A DNA stretch of 64,000 nucleotides from Apoda limacodes (GCA_946406115.1 OX291545.1:15018001-15082000), one strand, 5' to 3'; positions 40,211 through 53,339 are shown, counted from the first letter of the stretch. Notes: generated by a model not told the origin, from the sequence alone. A program made the numbers and translations.

Positions 40211-41429
40211 AAAGCTTCTTGATAATCGAATATTTAATTATGGTTTTTATATAGGTACTTAAGGCGACCGCAGTGGTTCAATGTTAGACTTATGTCTGCC
40301 CGAACGGGAAGAATTCTAGTAGGTAATATTTGTCGAGGGTTCCGTATAACCACAGAATGCTGGAGCCTGTCTTACACTTGAACATAGAGCTCACACTATT
40401 ATCGTTACAAGTTTGAAATTTGCATGTATTACCGTTTTACAATAGCGTGAAAACAACAAAAACACGTTTCTTGTATGACACTTTTTTTTTCTTTTTTTTT
40501 TGTTTATTGTTACGGATACGACATTATAACACATCACATCCCTATAAATGCGGAAGGAGATTGTTTGTCCTTCCTTCACGTTGCAATGGACCATCCAGTT
40601 GAGCTGAAATTTGGCACAAAAATACTTGAGGAGACAGAGAGGACTTAGGCTTTTTATCCAGGAAAATTAAGAAGTTCCCGCGGATATAGCAGTAAGCGAA
40701 TTTCACGAAGACGAACTATAGCTTTAGCTAAAGCCTTATTGCTATAGCAAACTTTCTTACTATAAATCAAGGATTTGCCGTAAACATCTCATACTTATAC
40801 TAAATGATAGTATTCTTTAAAAATTAAGGATTCTACCTACTTCGGTCTAAAAGATAGAGAATCAGACAGCGTAGGTTTAGTTATAGGGCTCTGTCACAAT
40901 ATTCCTATCAGAAAGCTCACTTTACACAAAGCGATAGATGCCTTTGAAATACCTTGAACTCAGATGAACGTGACGTATGCGTCTGGGGGTAGTGTTTAAA
41001 GCGTCTAGTGCGGAGTGAGTATTCTGATATATTCTGTAGCTCTGTTGGGACCATTTGGGTTCGGAAATTTAAAAAGAGTAGGTAATAAAACGATGTCTTA
41101 TTATTTTTATAGTAACACATTTCTATTTTATTATAATAAAAGCAACACTGATTGTAATTTTTGTATCGAACACAGATTCTATGAGAAATACATTAAAATA
41201 TTTAAGCGTTCTACGCCTGAATATACATACATTAATATTAGGGTACTTTTACTTATCTATTTTACACTTTATATAAGTAAGTAAACATAATTTATATATT
41301 TCTAGACCATTGGCTTATAAATGCGCATTACTTTTATAGAAATAATCCTAAACCAAAAACGTAAGTTGTTCGCCTATTAGGCGGCGCGCTTAAAACTTGA
41401 TGTGGAAAATACGTCGTGAACTTCTGTAA
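40211..41429. other. Convergent spacer between defensin-like gene and DHPAA synthase
   Basis: The two genes point toward each other here. It contains a repeat C copy at about 40530-40800 (CTATAAATGCGGAAGGAGAT, GGACCATCCAGTTGAGCTGA, CTTTTTATCCAGGAAAATTA). Minus-strand AATAAA at 41126-41131 is a plausible DHPAA synthase poly(A) signal, giving a 3' UTR near 300-320 nt. Nothing else is recognisable. Confidence 0.5.
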
Positions 41430-44400
41430 CTATGCGCTGGGTCTTATTTGAACCTTAGGAGATATTTTGCTTGAAGAAACGATATCAGCCTCTTCTTTAA
41501 CTTTATCCCAGCTAAATTTCACGTCCTCTTTTGTCGTGAATCGAGAGCAAACCACAAATCTTATAATATACCTGCCCCGGTACGTCGCAGCTACCATGTA
41601 AATCTGCTTCTTTTCCGTAAGATTTTCTAAAAGGGTCTTTGTGGCATTATCTCCGTCTTTTAACCTGAAACATACAAGTCCCATGGACGGTTCTGGTTCA
41701 ACTAAAAATCTGTCATCTGATCTTACTAAGTTAGCAAAGTATTGGGCGAGACTAATTTGCTCTCGGATATGTCTTCTTAAGCCTTCAGCACCATAGATCT
41801 TCATGACGGTCCAAAGTTTGAGAGCTCTAAACCGGCGGCCAAGAGGCATCTGCCAGTGGCGATAATCCGGGATCTTTGTAGTAGTCTTAACATCATCTAA
41901 ATAAATACGTTGAACATCAAAAGCGTTTACAATGTCATATCCATTCTTCACCCACATTGCTGAACAATCGAAATTAACCAACATCCATTTATGGGGATTA
42001 AAATCGAATGAATCAACATACTCAATACCTTTCATTAGATCTCTATATTCTGGGCATATGAATGCTGCACCAGCGTAAGCAGCATCAACGTGCAGCCAAA
42101 CGTCATTTTCATTGCACAAAGGTCCGAGTTCATACAAAGGATCAAACGCACAAGTTCCAGTGGTGCCTAGGTTTGCTATGACATAACATGGGATAAGACC
42201 TTGTGCTCTGTCTTCTTCAAAAGCTTGCTTTAGTGTTTCTCCACGTAGTCTTCCATCAGCATCAGATTTTAATAGTCTCATTTTCATGGAACCCAATAAT
42301 CCAGCCTTCTCAACTGAGGAATTGGACTGGTCAGACGAGTAAGCTACAAATTTTGTTATTATATGGTCTTCTTCCAAACTAGGGTTATTTTTTAAAAGTC
42401 TGTCAACAGTTTTCTGCTTTGCCACAAGAAGACCAACAAGTGTTGCTTCACTGGCTGAACCCTGTAAAAACAGAAAGAAATACGGTCATTCATCAAATTA
42501 CTACCGTTACCTACCAATCTATCTTTCTATCTAATACCTTCAAACGAGCAATTCTTGTATGTACATATGTTTATAATCTGAATCTCGGAAACCGCTCCAA
42601 CGATTTTCATGAAATTTAGTGTGCATGGGGTTATGAGGGCGATAAATCTAGCTAAGTGAGTGTCATTTTTAGAAAACATCGTTTTATCTGTGTTTTTAGG
42701 CAATGATGAACTGAAAAATATGACACTTCCTGACATCTATTGGCGCGAAGTAATACTATTATTTTTACCGACACAGTAACACTATAGCTACTTGACAAAA
42801 GATAGCGTTGTTAAGTAAAAAACGATCCAGGTACCTTATTTATTTATAGACTTAGGTATAAATTTTGTGATTTAAAGGCTGAATTGGGTTTTGTGGCTGC
42901 ATCCAAGTATTAATTATTTGACGATTGTTATGAATTGTTTATGAATTAGTATTTGTAGATATAGTATATTCTTTGTTATTTAGGTTTATTAAAAAATTTA
43001 ATCTAATTTAATTTTTCTACTACTAGTAGGTATTGTAGTAAAAAAACGTTACCAATTCCATTTTATTGTGTAGGTGTACTATTAAGTCAACAAAACGGCT
43101 TATACCGCGTTTTGCTAAGTTTGTTTTGTTTTAGAATTATATTGTTGTATGACTTGTATGACATAAAGCTAGTTAACCAAATAAAATTAAAATAAACTTA
43201 TGCCATTATGTCAAGGAAGACCTGACGGCCGATGGAGCAGACGTGTCCTAGAGTAAAGACCGCGTACTGATAGGCGAAGCGTGGGACATCCACATGACGT
43301 TAAAAGGGTGGCCGGTGGTGGCTGGATTCGGGTGACAGAGGATTAGGATAAGTGGCGTGCCATGGAGGAGGCTCAAATCCAGCAATGATTTTAAAATAGG
43401 CTGATATGATTATTAGTATCTAAAAAAATATAAGTTGTTTCTCGATTAATTTATGGAAGTCCGCAACTGAGAAATTCCCACAAAACGCCACGACACAGTA
43501 TACTTAATATAGCAGGGCTGTAGCTAAGGGGAGCATTGTGGGGCAATGCCCTACCTTGAAATACTAATGCCCTACCTTTAAAATACCATAAAATAAGGTA
43601 TAATATGTATATATTGTTTTCCCGTTCTATAAATTAATACCATTTTGCTCTTGTTTTCCCGCGATCCCACACAATTACTACCGTAATTACTCACGCTCAC
43701 AAGCAGGTAAAATAATTAAAGATAGAAAAAATACTTGCGCCGTACATGAAACCACCGCTGCCCTACCTTAGATTCAACTCTAGCTACAGCCCTGTAATAT
43801 AGTAATAGCATTATATGACGATGTGTTACCAACTTGTACACTTCGCCGATTGGCAGCCAGTTCAAATGTAAAAACAAATAACTTATGACTGGGAACTGAA
43901 GCTAAGACTTATTTTTCAATAACTCGGTACCTCCTATTCAAGTGCGTACCCTGGTTCCTTATTACGCTACTGTCTGAAAGCTGAAAGCGTCAGCAAACCG
44001 AAGTTATAGTGAGTTTATTTGTCTGACAATTAAGTAAAAACTGCTATATAAATTGAAAAGTGTAGTGAGGTATGGATCGTAGATGGACCATATATTATGA
44101 ATAAACCATAGGTATATCTAGAGCAAGCATTTACAGTCGTTAAATTCGTGGGATATAGTCCGACAATAATGATAAGGGTGCAAGGCCGTAGGTAATAGCT
44201 TTTTCTATTCTGGACTTGGATTTAATTTGAATATCTGCTGCTCGGAAATATTTTCGTGCTAGGGTAGGCGAGGACAGTGGAATATTTAACTCGAGTTTTC
44301 GACTCATTTACTAGTATGCTTATATATATTAATATTTTTGCTAAATATCTGTTGATACCTGTATGACTCCGCCTCCAGGTCCTGATGAGCAGTTGAGAAA

Positions 44401-47400
44401 TTCTTCAGGCAGCCCAAGCAGCTTGCCCAACCAATTCATAGTAACTATTTCCAGCTCAGTGCATGACGGACTCGACATCTGGAAACCATGTATGCCAATT
44501 AAAACAGTGATTGAGAGATTATGAAAACGGAGATGAAATGTTGCAGATGTAGTCACCTTCTCATCTCTAAATAATAGTTTTGAATTACTACTCATTTCTA
44601 AATAATAGTTTTGAATTAACCTGTGCCAATGCAGGTTTCACTTCCACAGTAGAATTTATCCACTTGTCATACCTTCTTACGGCATAGACAGCCTGTTTGA
44701 TGGTCTGTGGTATCCAATCTTTGCTCCTCTTTAGGACTAGCTATGCCAAGAAGAATAAATAACAAACCCACTTTTGGATTATATAAACTAGCTTTTGTCC
44801 GCGGTAACTCCTTGATTATGGCAAGCTGTAGGTAGCTATAGAAATTTGGTTAAAATTATTTCTGTTAAATCATGATATAGTTAAGCTATTTTCATACATT
44901 AAAATTTTAGCCAAATCGCTTTAGTTGTGGTGGCACACGCTCAGAAACGTAGACATATTTTTATTAAATTAGTAGGATCCGTACTAGTGAAATTACATTA
45001 GTGAAATACCACTCGATTATATTACAAGAAATGTAATAACTTCAGTCAAATATACGTACCCAACTAAATCCAATAACTCCTAAGCCATCACTGAGGATGT
45101 TTCCAACTATGCTTGCATACGAGGACCCAGTCGGATAAAATGCGTGAAACCTCGGGGAGTGCCAGTGGGTGACCTGTAAAAATGATTTTGTTACTAATAC
45201 TAATGATACAATTGAAATAATCTCAAATTTAACAATCCCGACCTAAAAAAAAACCATTGATTGAACGAGTGAATGTAGCTTAGAATCCTTAAGGCTTTGT
45301 CCTTATTTCTCTTTCCTGCTCCACAAGCAGACGCTGATCACCATCTATGTATAACCTATTTATTGAAATCATTCCAATGAGCACATACATGAAACCTACC
45401 TCTGCTCTTTGTTGTTAAGAAGTTGGATATCCTACAGATTCCAGGTCTAGTGGCAGTAGATACTGTAGCAAATAGGTCAAGGTTACTGTGTTGCTCTGGC
45501 TATATCATTCAAGTAACAGGATACCAAATTTCGATCAGACACGCGGAAGTTGCTTATATCTCTTAATCAACTAGAAAAGAGCTGCTGATCTTGAAACGGC
45601 TAAACAGATTTTCTCAATTCATAACTTAAAACATTTATCAAAATAGGTTCATCCGTTTGGGAGCTATGATGCCACAGATCAATAAAAAGATACCTATACA
45701 CGTTATATAAATCAGTTCGGAACAGCACTTTGAAATATAATTAAGTACTATCAGGTACTTACGCCTTGCATTATGGTTTCATTGAATTCCGTAAGAACAT
45801 CTTTCCATTCCGCTGGTTCTTCTGGCGCATCTTCAGGCATTAATTTCAGTAAGTAACCAGGCTCTACTGAGGGTAGAACATCTCTGAAAAGAAATCGTCA
45901 CCATTTTACTAAATATTATTATTTTTATTATGTTATATAAAAGATCTTGATTAATCTTGATTTGATTTTAAAGTATTAAAAAGAAACGGTTAAAGACCGT
46001 GATCTGTTACGGAGTCCGCACCACTAAATAATAGTTAATCTTATACAACGAAACTGAAAGAATGCCTCATACATAATTAGAATTAATTTGCTATTTAAAA
46101 TATAGGCGCGCGGAAAAAGTTATTATTTACGAAACTTGATCCATAAACTTGACTTATATGTAATTCAAAAGAAAGAGAAAAGAAGAAGGACCTTTGGGTA
46201 CGAAACCCTCAAAGACAGAGCATCAAATCGACCAAAGCTTTAGACACATTTACATTTTTAATGGCTTTTAGGCTTCTAAGAGACTAATTTTTACCATTCT
46301 ACACGGACTAAGTATAAGGTATCTCCGATAACGGAGTGTAACGATATAAATATTTAATATTTGTTTATAGGTTTACGCAACTTTAAATGTTCAAATGTCT
46401 TAACTGATACGATTTTCGTTATATATAATTTTATTGTTTTAGACTCATTCCAAAATTAGGAAAGTGATTTTATGCATGTATTTGTACATGCTACTCTACC
46501 TACTTTCTCCTCTTGATCCTTAGATACATATAATAAATCTTTAACTCAGCGATGTCTGTCTGTACATAAGAGGCATTTAAGAAAAAATTATACTATGGGT
46601 ATTTTTGATCTACTTATTGTAAAAACCGAGTAGGTCATTGGTAAAAACGGTATTTCATACTAGGTTCAAACTTACAGTGATTGTAGATACCCTAAAGTAA
46701 AACAGTAAAGTTTACAATAGACAAGATTCCTTATTCTCCTTAGCAGCCTCCGCCAACAGTGCGGGTAAGTATGCCTTCTTTTGGAGTACGGCTTACCCTC
46801 ACCGAGGAAAATTTGGGCCATGGTCCAAACGAGGGAAGGCCCAGGGCATTAAACCGTTACGTTATACTTGCATACTTTAGTGATATATATTATAGTTTAT
46901 TTTTCTAATAAAATAGCTTCAATTCCATGTACTACGTACAAATATTACCTACACTTTGTTTATTTTCCAGACAGGAAAGTAGGTGCGTCACGTAAACAAA
47001 CATACGTACAAATCTACGCAAATATAAAATATATATACTTACAAATGATTACTCAATTTAATGACAGCAAGTAAGAATCTGTTCGATGTTCTTTTTCAAG
47101 TTGAACAATAATAGGAAAACTGCACGCAAATAGGCATTGCTACTAGGTATGTAGGTATATTTTATTTTCTGCAAAGGTTATTTATAACTGGTATTCTTCT
47201 GCAATTCTAGGTCTTTTGTTAAGCCTTAATAACAAAATTACTATATCGTGTCTAAGACAATTACGTGTAGATCTACATAGTCATTGGGAAGTGTTTGTGT
47301 GATGGTCGTCGACTAGCCATGCCAGCCAGTTGTTAATTAAGTAAGTTGCAGTAACAATGTTACGTTACGCAATAACAAGATAATTCCAACATCATTAAGC

Positions 47401-50400
47401 GGTTGTAGCGCTTTCTCAAATGATTGTAAGATATTAGGGTTTATACAAACAACGTAGTGTTAATATTATCAGCTTTTTAAAGACCTATTTATCACTTTTA
47501 GTTTAGAGCGATTGTGAGAAGTAAAGTCGGGTCTCCCGCTCGTGTATCGACGAAACATCGCTACACATTTTTAGTCGCTCGACGGAAAACATATAAACAT
47601 TTACCCCCGCGAGGGTAAAGGGGCGGGGCACAATCATTTATTTATGTACTTTATCATTTGTGGCAATCAAATGTATTCTGCGGCGGTTCTTTGAGGTAAT
47701 TTGCATGCAGTCATGCAACACGTGCATTAAACAAAACATGTTTTGGTGTAGATGTAATGTTTCGGCACGAGCAGGAGACCTGGCTTTAAGAAAACATTGT
47801 TATCGCATCCGTTTATTTGAGAAATCTTAAAAGAATTTGATGGATATCTTAAATATTATTTAGTATATTAATATATCCTCACATGACTTACTGTGCGGTA
47901 ATGTGAGCGCAGACAATAAAGACTTATTGAGAATGTTTTGCTTTGTGCGTTTCTTTGAAGAAATGAGAGACTATTAGAAATGAGGATATCCGACGAAGAT
48001 CTTAAGCCATCTAGCCTGCCAATAGGTCACAGAATAAAGCTGAAGTGAAAGTGGGCAGGTCATTTATGTCGCAGAATCGATATCTGTTGGGTCAGACGTG
48101 TTCTTAAGTAGTGGCCACTGATCAGTTACCTTAAAAAGGATGATAAAGCCGGAGGAGCATCGATATAACAAGATATACCCGTTACACACTGTCGCCGCAC
48201 TGAAACGCTAGACGGACTTATTCCAAACCAGTGACGCAAAGGACAACAATACAACGTTAGCTAAGTTAGAAAGAGAGCAATGCATTCTAAGGTAGTGACA
48301 CAAAATTTTGGTCGCGGACATATTTGTCAGGTTGATATCGATGCGGAGGAGTATGGTGGCGTTCTTTGGGAAAGGCCTATGTCTAACAGTGGTTGGAGTT
48401 GAGTTAAAAAGACCAAAGAGACTCGGACTTGCGCAATGAGGTTTCCAAACCATTACATTATGTCTCAATAAAGACTTAATAAAATGCCTGGTGAATAATT
48501 GTAGCAAATTGACGCCTGTGATACTTTTCTCCAAACTAGTAGTACCTATTAGATAGTTATGAGATTATAATTCGAATATACCTAACTAGCTTATTTCCAC
48601 GAATTACAAAAGTACCTAATTAAAACTTCGCAAATGAATTCTCTTTCATGATTATATATATAAAAATGGAAAATGTTTAATCAGCTGTTAATAAATCTAT
48701 TGTTTTTAGGGTTCTGAACCCAAATGGTAAAAAACGGGACCCTTTTACTAAGACTCCACTGTTCGTCCGTGAAAATAGTTCAAAGAATACTAAAAAACAG
48801 AATAAAATGAATATTAAGGGCTAATACAACAAACGTAAAAAATTAGGTACTTAATAAAAAATCTTTGATTTTACCTATACTACTTGAAATAATGTACAAA
48901 AACAATAGCGACGTCTTCAATCAACTAAAGTGAGCTATGACCTATATATAACACTAAACAAGGTAACACCACCAGAGAACCACTTAACAACCATTGCAAT
49001 ACTAAGTTTTTTTTTTTTCACGCACCTTATCAAGTGGGTTTGGTATGTTTCGATAGAGATTTAAAATGCATTTAAGGTTTAAAAATAATATATATTTTGC
49101 TAATTATTGGCTTCCAAAGCAAAAAAATAATTGTGGGAGCACAACTTTTAAACCGCGTGATCTTAAAATTTGAAAAAAAAACTAAGATAATAGGGCTCTC
49201 TTAATCTCTTTCTAGCAATGAAAATCGTTTTAGACAAAATCGGTTCATAAGTTTTTTAGATCTTTCAAAAGTTCACGCAGAAGAAGTTTTTTTGAAGCAA
49301 CGTAAAATTACAGAAGTTTGTTAAAAAACATTTCTAGCTAATATTTCCGCAAATTTAATATTGTCCACCTAAAATTAGAAATTGAACACTGTGCGACGCC
49401 CCGGTAATTTTAAATCTGCGTTATCTTCTAAGATATTATCTTATAAGGTACTTTAATACTAGGTAATGCTAACGATTTTCTGTAAAGAGCAAATTTTATT
49501 TACATTAAATGCCAACTTATTTATTTAGATAAGGATTAATAATATATTGGTTAAATAACACCGGAAATATAAACAACAAAAAAAAAATATCAATTTCATA
49601 AAAAGGTTACTCCGGGTTCTGTTGTATCTGTTGTCCTGGGTATCTGTTGGATATAGATAGACACATGCCATCACGGACTTTTTTGTAGATATTTTCTAGA
49701 TACACCTTATATATATCTACTACACTACACTATATATCTTTTAAAGTTTAGTCAGCGTTTCAAGTCTCTGAGCCCAGTAATTTGGGCTGTGAGTTTATAG
49801 TCAATCAATCAATGGATAGATAAGTGATCCACATACATAAGTATACTATGTTCTGAAACCAGCAAGTTTTCCTGTTTGCAGATGTGCTTGCCGTTAGTTG
49901 CTTATTATCAAGGAAAAATGTATTTAAGTATATATAAACGGTTTTTGTCCCTGAAGACACTCACGTCATAAAAATTAAAAACGTAGGTACAGTCAAGGAA
50001 TTTAATTCCCTACCCATTTCGTGGAATTGTCGTTAGACATTCGCAATGCATTAAGGTCGAAAATTCTATTTCAGTAAAAGTATTGAAATGTCAATACGTA
50101 TTATTTGTCACGTCACATTACAAATAACCTCTTTGCGAAAAGTTATCATTTGCTTTTCTAATGACGAACATGTGTCAGTGTCAATCAAGAAAATTGAAAA
50201 TAATTTTAAAATACATTATTAATTTGAAAAATAAAGTGCTTGCTGCTAACCGTGATATATTAAGAGCACAAACAGTGGAGCTACACCAGGAAGGAATAGG
50301 GATTCATGAGATAACACGTCGGTTAAATGTGAGCAGAGACACAGTTCGCCGTTGGGTACGGCGATATAATTCTGAAGGAAACCTTATTGATCTACGGCAA

Positions 50401-53339
50401 AATAACCATCGCTTGCAATAACTGAAGACCAACGCCGGTCAATACAAAGGCAATACATTTTGGATGGCTTTACATCAACGGGACGATTTGCGGATATGTT
50501 TGAAGCTCACCCTAGAACAATTAGAAATTGCCAACATGCTATGAATTTACATCACAGGCGGCCTGCGAAAAACAATTGCCTTGACCGAGAATCATAAATT
50601 AGCCCGACGTCATTTCGCCCGCCAGTATTTAATTTTTGAGTGGACGACTGCAGCTTTTATTGACGAAAAGACATTGTCAAGTTCTCAAACTGGAAGATTA
50701 CACTTGTGGCGGTTTGATCGAACCCGGTACACAGAAAACCACGTCGTGGCTAATCATGCATCTGGACGAATAACTGCAAACATTTCGGGTTGGATTTCTT
50801 CAGCTGGTGTTGGAGAACTCGCGCATTTGCCACCTAGAGCAACCGCTCAGGACTATGTAGACCTGTTGGATGAAAGTGTGCTTCCGACTTAACGAACTTA
50901 ATATCCGCAACAGGACATTCCTAAAATTAATTTTGTGCAAGACAACGCAACCGTTCACACCGCTAGAATTGTGCGAAACTGGTTCAGGACCCAACCAAGA
51001 TCATATAAATGCTATTCCTTGGCCTACAAAAAGTGCTGATTTGAACCCTATGGAGAATCTCTGGGGCATAATGGTCCAAAGATGGAACAATCAGAACGAA
51101 AGAACACCTCAAGCACTTATCAATCACTGTCATAGTGTATGGGAAGATTTCCGTGGCACTAACATATGCGAACAATTTATCTCATCTATGCCGGAACGCC
51201 TTTTGGACGACATACAAAATTATGGTGGATATACGCGTTTTTAATCAGATTTTTTTTTATTACTATTTAGTTTATTTTATTCGTTTCGTTAAAAAGAGTC
51301 CTTATAGTTTTTAATAAAGACTGCTCAGTGATTGAGTCAGAAATAGTGTTTTCGTTTAGTTGTTTATGATAGTAATCTATAAGTGTGCCAAGTTTCATCC
51401 CGATCCGTCCAGTGGCTGAAGCGTTATTGAGTAACAAACATCCATCCATACTTTACAAACTTTCACATTTATAATTAGTAGGACAACTTTCATCGGTTCT
51501 GCTAGTTTTTGGATAGATAAATATCATATCAATATGATATAACAGAACTAGTGAGATGACAAACGAATCCGGACTCCAGTTTTAGCCATGGCCATGGCGT
51601 CCCAAAGTTCAGTTTGCCATGTCAACGTAGTTAATCCGTTGCCTAGTTACTAATTTAAAACAATGCATGTTTTATGTCAAAGTAACGTCCTGTTCTAGCT
51701 AGCTCTTATGGTGACAGTTTGCTATACGATATTGAACCTTAGGTGGTTTGGAAATTAAATTCCTTGACTGTACCCGATCAACAGCATGTTAGGCCGTGTC
51801 ATAAGCGTAGCGAGGTACAGGCAGGCTCAAAATGAACATGTTACTATATTAAAATTACATTTTCTATCAGGTCTGCCCCCCCCTAATCCAAAAGCTGGCT
51901 ACGCCCATGGGCCGTGTTAAGTGTAGGGTTCCGTAGCCGTTACTACTATGCTTGTTTGAGTCTGAAAATAACCATATGGTCGGTTATATCATATCTCACA
52001 AATGCGGAAGCTTTATCAGTTAAGTTCAGCTTTTTGGAACAACACAGTTTTTACATCATTAACTGGATAACCTAATGATGATACTCATCATCTCTCATAA
52101 TAGTTATTCATCAAAGACAGGGAGATTTTTGGTTCTAGGTGATTTACAAATGCCTGTCACTTTAATTGGTATATAATTTGTACAAGCATTACTATTTCGG
52201 CTTATAAGATATAAAAATAAAAAATAATATATATTTAAACTGTATTTTCTGTTAGCATAATCAACCAACCTGGTTATTTATATATTAAATGGTTATAATT
52301 GTTAAAACACTAAAAATTCTACATATCATTTCTCTATCCAAATTTTGAACTTCAGTATGTACCTATACGGAAACATTAAATTTTTAACTGGTTTAAACTA
52401 TTGTAACGTTTGTTTATTTTATCCGACTACACAGGAATAAAAGTCAATAAATATATGTTTGGACTAGCATTTCCCCGCGACTTCGTCCGCGTGGAATTTT
52501 TGCAAAAAAAAAGAAAGCTTTTAGGTAACTGTTTATGGTTTTACTTACAAAGTTCTCGTACAAATCTTGATCCTCTGTTTTGAGATAATTGGATCCTAAT
52601 TTCTAAGCCTTATTTTAGCCATTTATTACCCTTTTAGGGGGTAAATTTTGCAAAATCCTTTCTTAGTGGAGCCTTACATCAGGTGAGGAACTCATATTTC
52701 AAATTTCAAGTTCTAGACCCAGCAGTTTGGGCTGTGCTTTGATGTCTTTTAATCAATCAGCTTCTTAAAAAAACACTAAACCGATTCATCATTTGAGATG
52801 CCTGCGATTTGATTTTGATATATTTTTATTTTTGTTTTTAGAAGTCCGATGTGATTACGTTTGGTGTTTAAATTAAGAGCGCAAGAGACACGTTTCAAAA
52901 GTAGGTATGGCATGGGAAACACAAAGTGTGTCACAAAATAATATCTTTTTTTAGACCCAACAGGTCACAAACCTGTTAACGTGATGTGAAGTAATAAATT
53001 AAATTATAAAAAGTAACTATGTAATGAGAGTAAGTTATATTAATTGACGACTTATTTACTGACGTTCAGCGATTTTGAAAATCATTGAAGAATAAAAATA
53101 AAGATTTGTCTTCAATCATCTACCTAAAAATCCGGTTATTATTATTATATGAATTGTCCTAGGCTTGATTTGCCTAATTTTAAATCTGCCTTTATCTTTA
53201 TAGCCTAGGTACCTACCATAGGTCAATAAAATAATGAAAGAAAAAATGTTACCACTTACTTATTCCTTATGTTCTCCAAGTAATCAGCAACTAAGTCTAT
53301 GGTCGCCTTCCCAAACTCTCGAAACTGTTGAGCATCCAT
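41430..53339 (-). CDS. 3,4-dihydroxyphenylacetaldehyde synthase (AADC family, amd type; 5 exons)
   Basis: PLP enzyme predicted to convert L-DOPA into 3,4-dihydroxyphenylacetaldehyde, CO2, ammonia and hydrogen peroxide; the aldehyde cross-links proteins in flexible cuticle. Exons on the minus strand: 53339-53260, 45883-45763, 45173-45060, 44478-44359 and 42461-41430. GT/AG borders and phases agree, giving 1467 nt (488 aa), a normal family length. The PLP lysine is K303 in [13 protein letters not shown], with [11 protein letters not shown] before it (D271). The decisive residues fall exactly at family numbering: Phe79-Tyr80 in [11 protein letters not shown] and Asn192 in [13 protein letters not shown]. 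Dopa decarboxylase has Tyr-Phe and His there. From memory, Phe79-Tyr80-Asn192 is the signature of Bombyx DHPAA synthase, and the DQSN word is shared with Drosophila amd. Intron 1 is 7.4 kb and carries a Tc1-like element on the opposite strand. No defect is seen in the coding sequence. Confidence 0.92.
43203..43412 (+). repeat. 3' fragment of an RTE-type LINE
   Basis: GGAAGACCTGACGGCCGATG, ACTGATAGGCGAAGCGTGGG and AGTGGCGTGCCATGGAGGAG occur in order and correspond to the C-terminal words GRPDGRW, DRRSVG and WRAMEEA of RTE-like reverse transcriptases, with frame damage. It lies in DHPAA synthase intron 4. Confidence 0.7.
43513..43794. mobile_element. hAT-type MITE with 8-bp target duplication
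   Basis: The 282-bp element begins CAGGGCTGTAGCTA and ends with the exact inverse TAGCTACAGCCCTG. It is flanked on both sides by the identical octamer TAATATAG (43505-43512 and 43795-43802). A CAGGG terminus with an 8-bp duplication is the hallmark of the hAT superfamily. It is non-coding. It repeats the word AATGCCCTACCTT internally (about 43545 and 43567). It lies in DHPAA synthase intron 4. Confidence 0.9.
45500..45715 (+). repeat. Retroelement 3' tail in DHPAA synthase intron 2
   Basis: ATAGGTTCATCCGTTTGGGA followed by GCTATGATGCCACAGATCAA is a familiar lepidopteran retroelement tail, and CCAAATTTCGATCAGACACG lies upstream. The ends are approximate. Confidence 0.5.
47990..48425 (+). repeat. 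RTE-like LINE 3' fragment with a nested repeat
   Basis: GATCTTAAGCCATCTAGCCT, then AAAGTGGGCAGGTCATTTAT and a degraded WGKRVLEW-like segment, occupy 47990-48190. The expected end word GTTCTTTGGGAAAGGCCTAT appears only at about 48362-48380. The intervening block (about 48195-48350), with ATTCCAAACCAGTGACGCAA and AGAGAGCAATGCATTCTAAG, looks like a separate repeat inserted into it. Confidence 0.5.
48703..48838 (+). repeat. Dispersed repeat A, truncated copy 3
   Basis: TTTTAGGGTTCTGAACCCAA, ACTAAGACTCCACTGTTCGT and AAAAAACAGAATAAAATGAA match copies 1 and 2; the distal GCGCGAG end is missing. Confidence 0.75.
49990..51770 (+). mobile_element. Tc1-like transposon with intact ends and broken transposase
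   Basis: 1781 bp, bounded by inverted repeats starting CAGTCAAGGAATTTAATT on both ends and flanked by TA on each side, the expected target duplication. Transposase remnants lie on the plus strand. An HTH region at 50161-50421 includes [20 protein letters not shown] and [13 protein letters not shown]. The first Asp is in [12 protein letters not shown] (50581-50892 frame). The second is in [17 protein letters not shown] (about 50930-50980), and the Glu is in [12 protein letters not shown] (about 51040-51060). Stops and at least two frameshifts separate these, so it is inactive. The D-to-E spacing is about 36-37 residues but the frameshift between them prevents an exact count. The unusually long tail after the ORF (51250-51500) contains a foreign retroelement tail (AAGTTTCATCCCGATCCGTC). 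Confidence 0.87.
52460..52765 (-). repeat. Retroelement copy, reverse orientation
   Basis: It opens with CCCCGCGACTTCGTCCGCGT and continues with CTTACATCAGGTGAGGAACT and AGACCCAGCAGTTTGGGCTG, a common lepidopteran retroelement body. A related tail with GAGCCCAGTAATTTGGGCTG is near 49765-49795. Confidence 0.6.

Larger units (their letters stand above)
45884..53259. other. Intron 1 of DHPAA synthase: contents
   Basis: 7.4 kb. Identified parts are an RTE-like LINE fragment interrupted by another repeat (47990-48425), a truncated repeat A (48703-48838), a retroelement tail (about 49600-49810), the 1.78-kb Tc1-like element (49990-51770), and a reverse-oriented retroelement copy (52460-52765). I see nothing definable in 45900-47980, apart from a possible tail at 46740-46860, nor in 48850-49590. 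An enhancer could be hidden here, but nothing in the sequence shows one. Confidence 0.55.

Noticed and set aside
48208..48534. Minus-strand ORF of 108 codons as a gene
   Set aside because: It lies across an RTE fragment and a nested repeat, and I recognise nothing in its translation.
50161..50421. HTH protein at 50161-50421 as a host transcription factor
   Set aside because: It lies within exact Tc1 terminal repeats with TA flanks and is followed by transposase catalytic motifs.
41430..53339. Annotation as dopa decarboxylase (Ddc)
   Set aside because: Asn192 and Phe79-Tyr80 replace the His and Tyr-Phe expected in Ddc.
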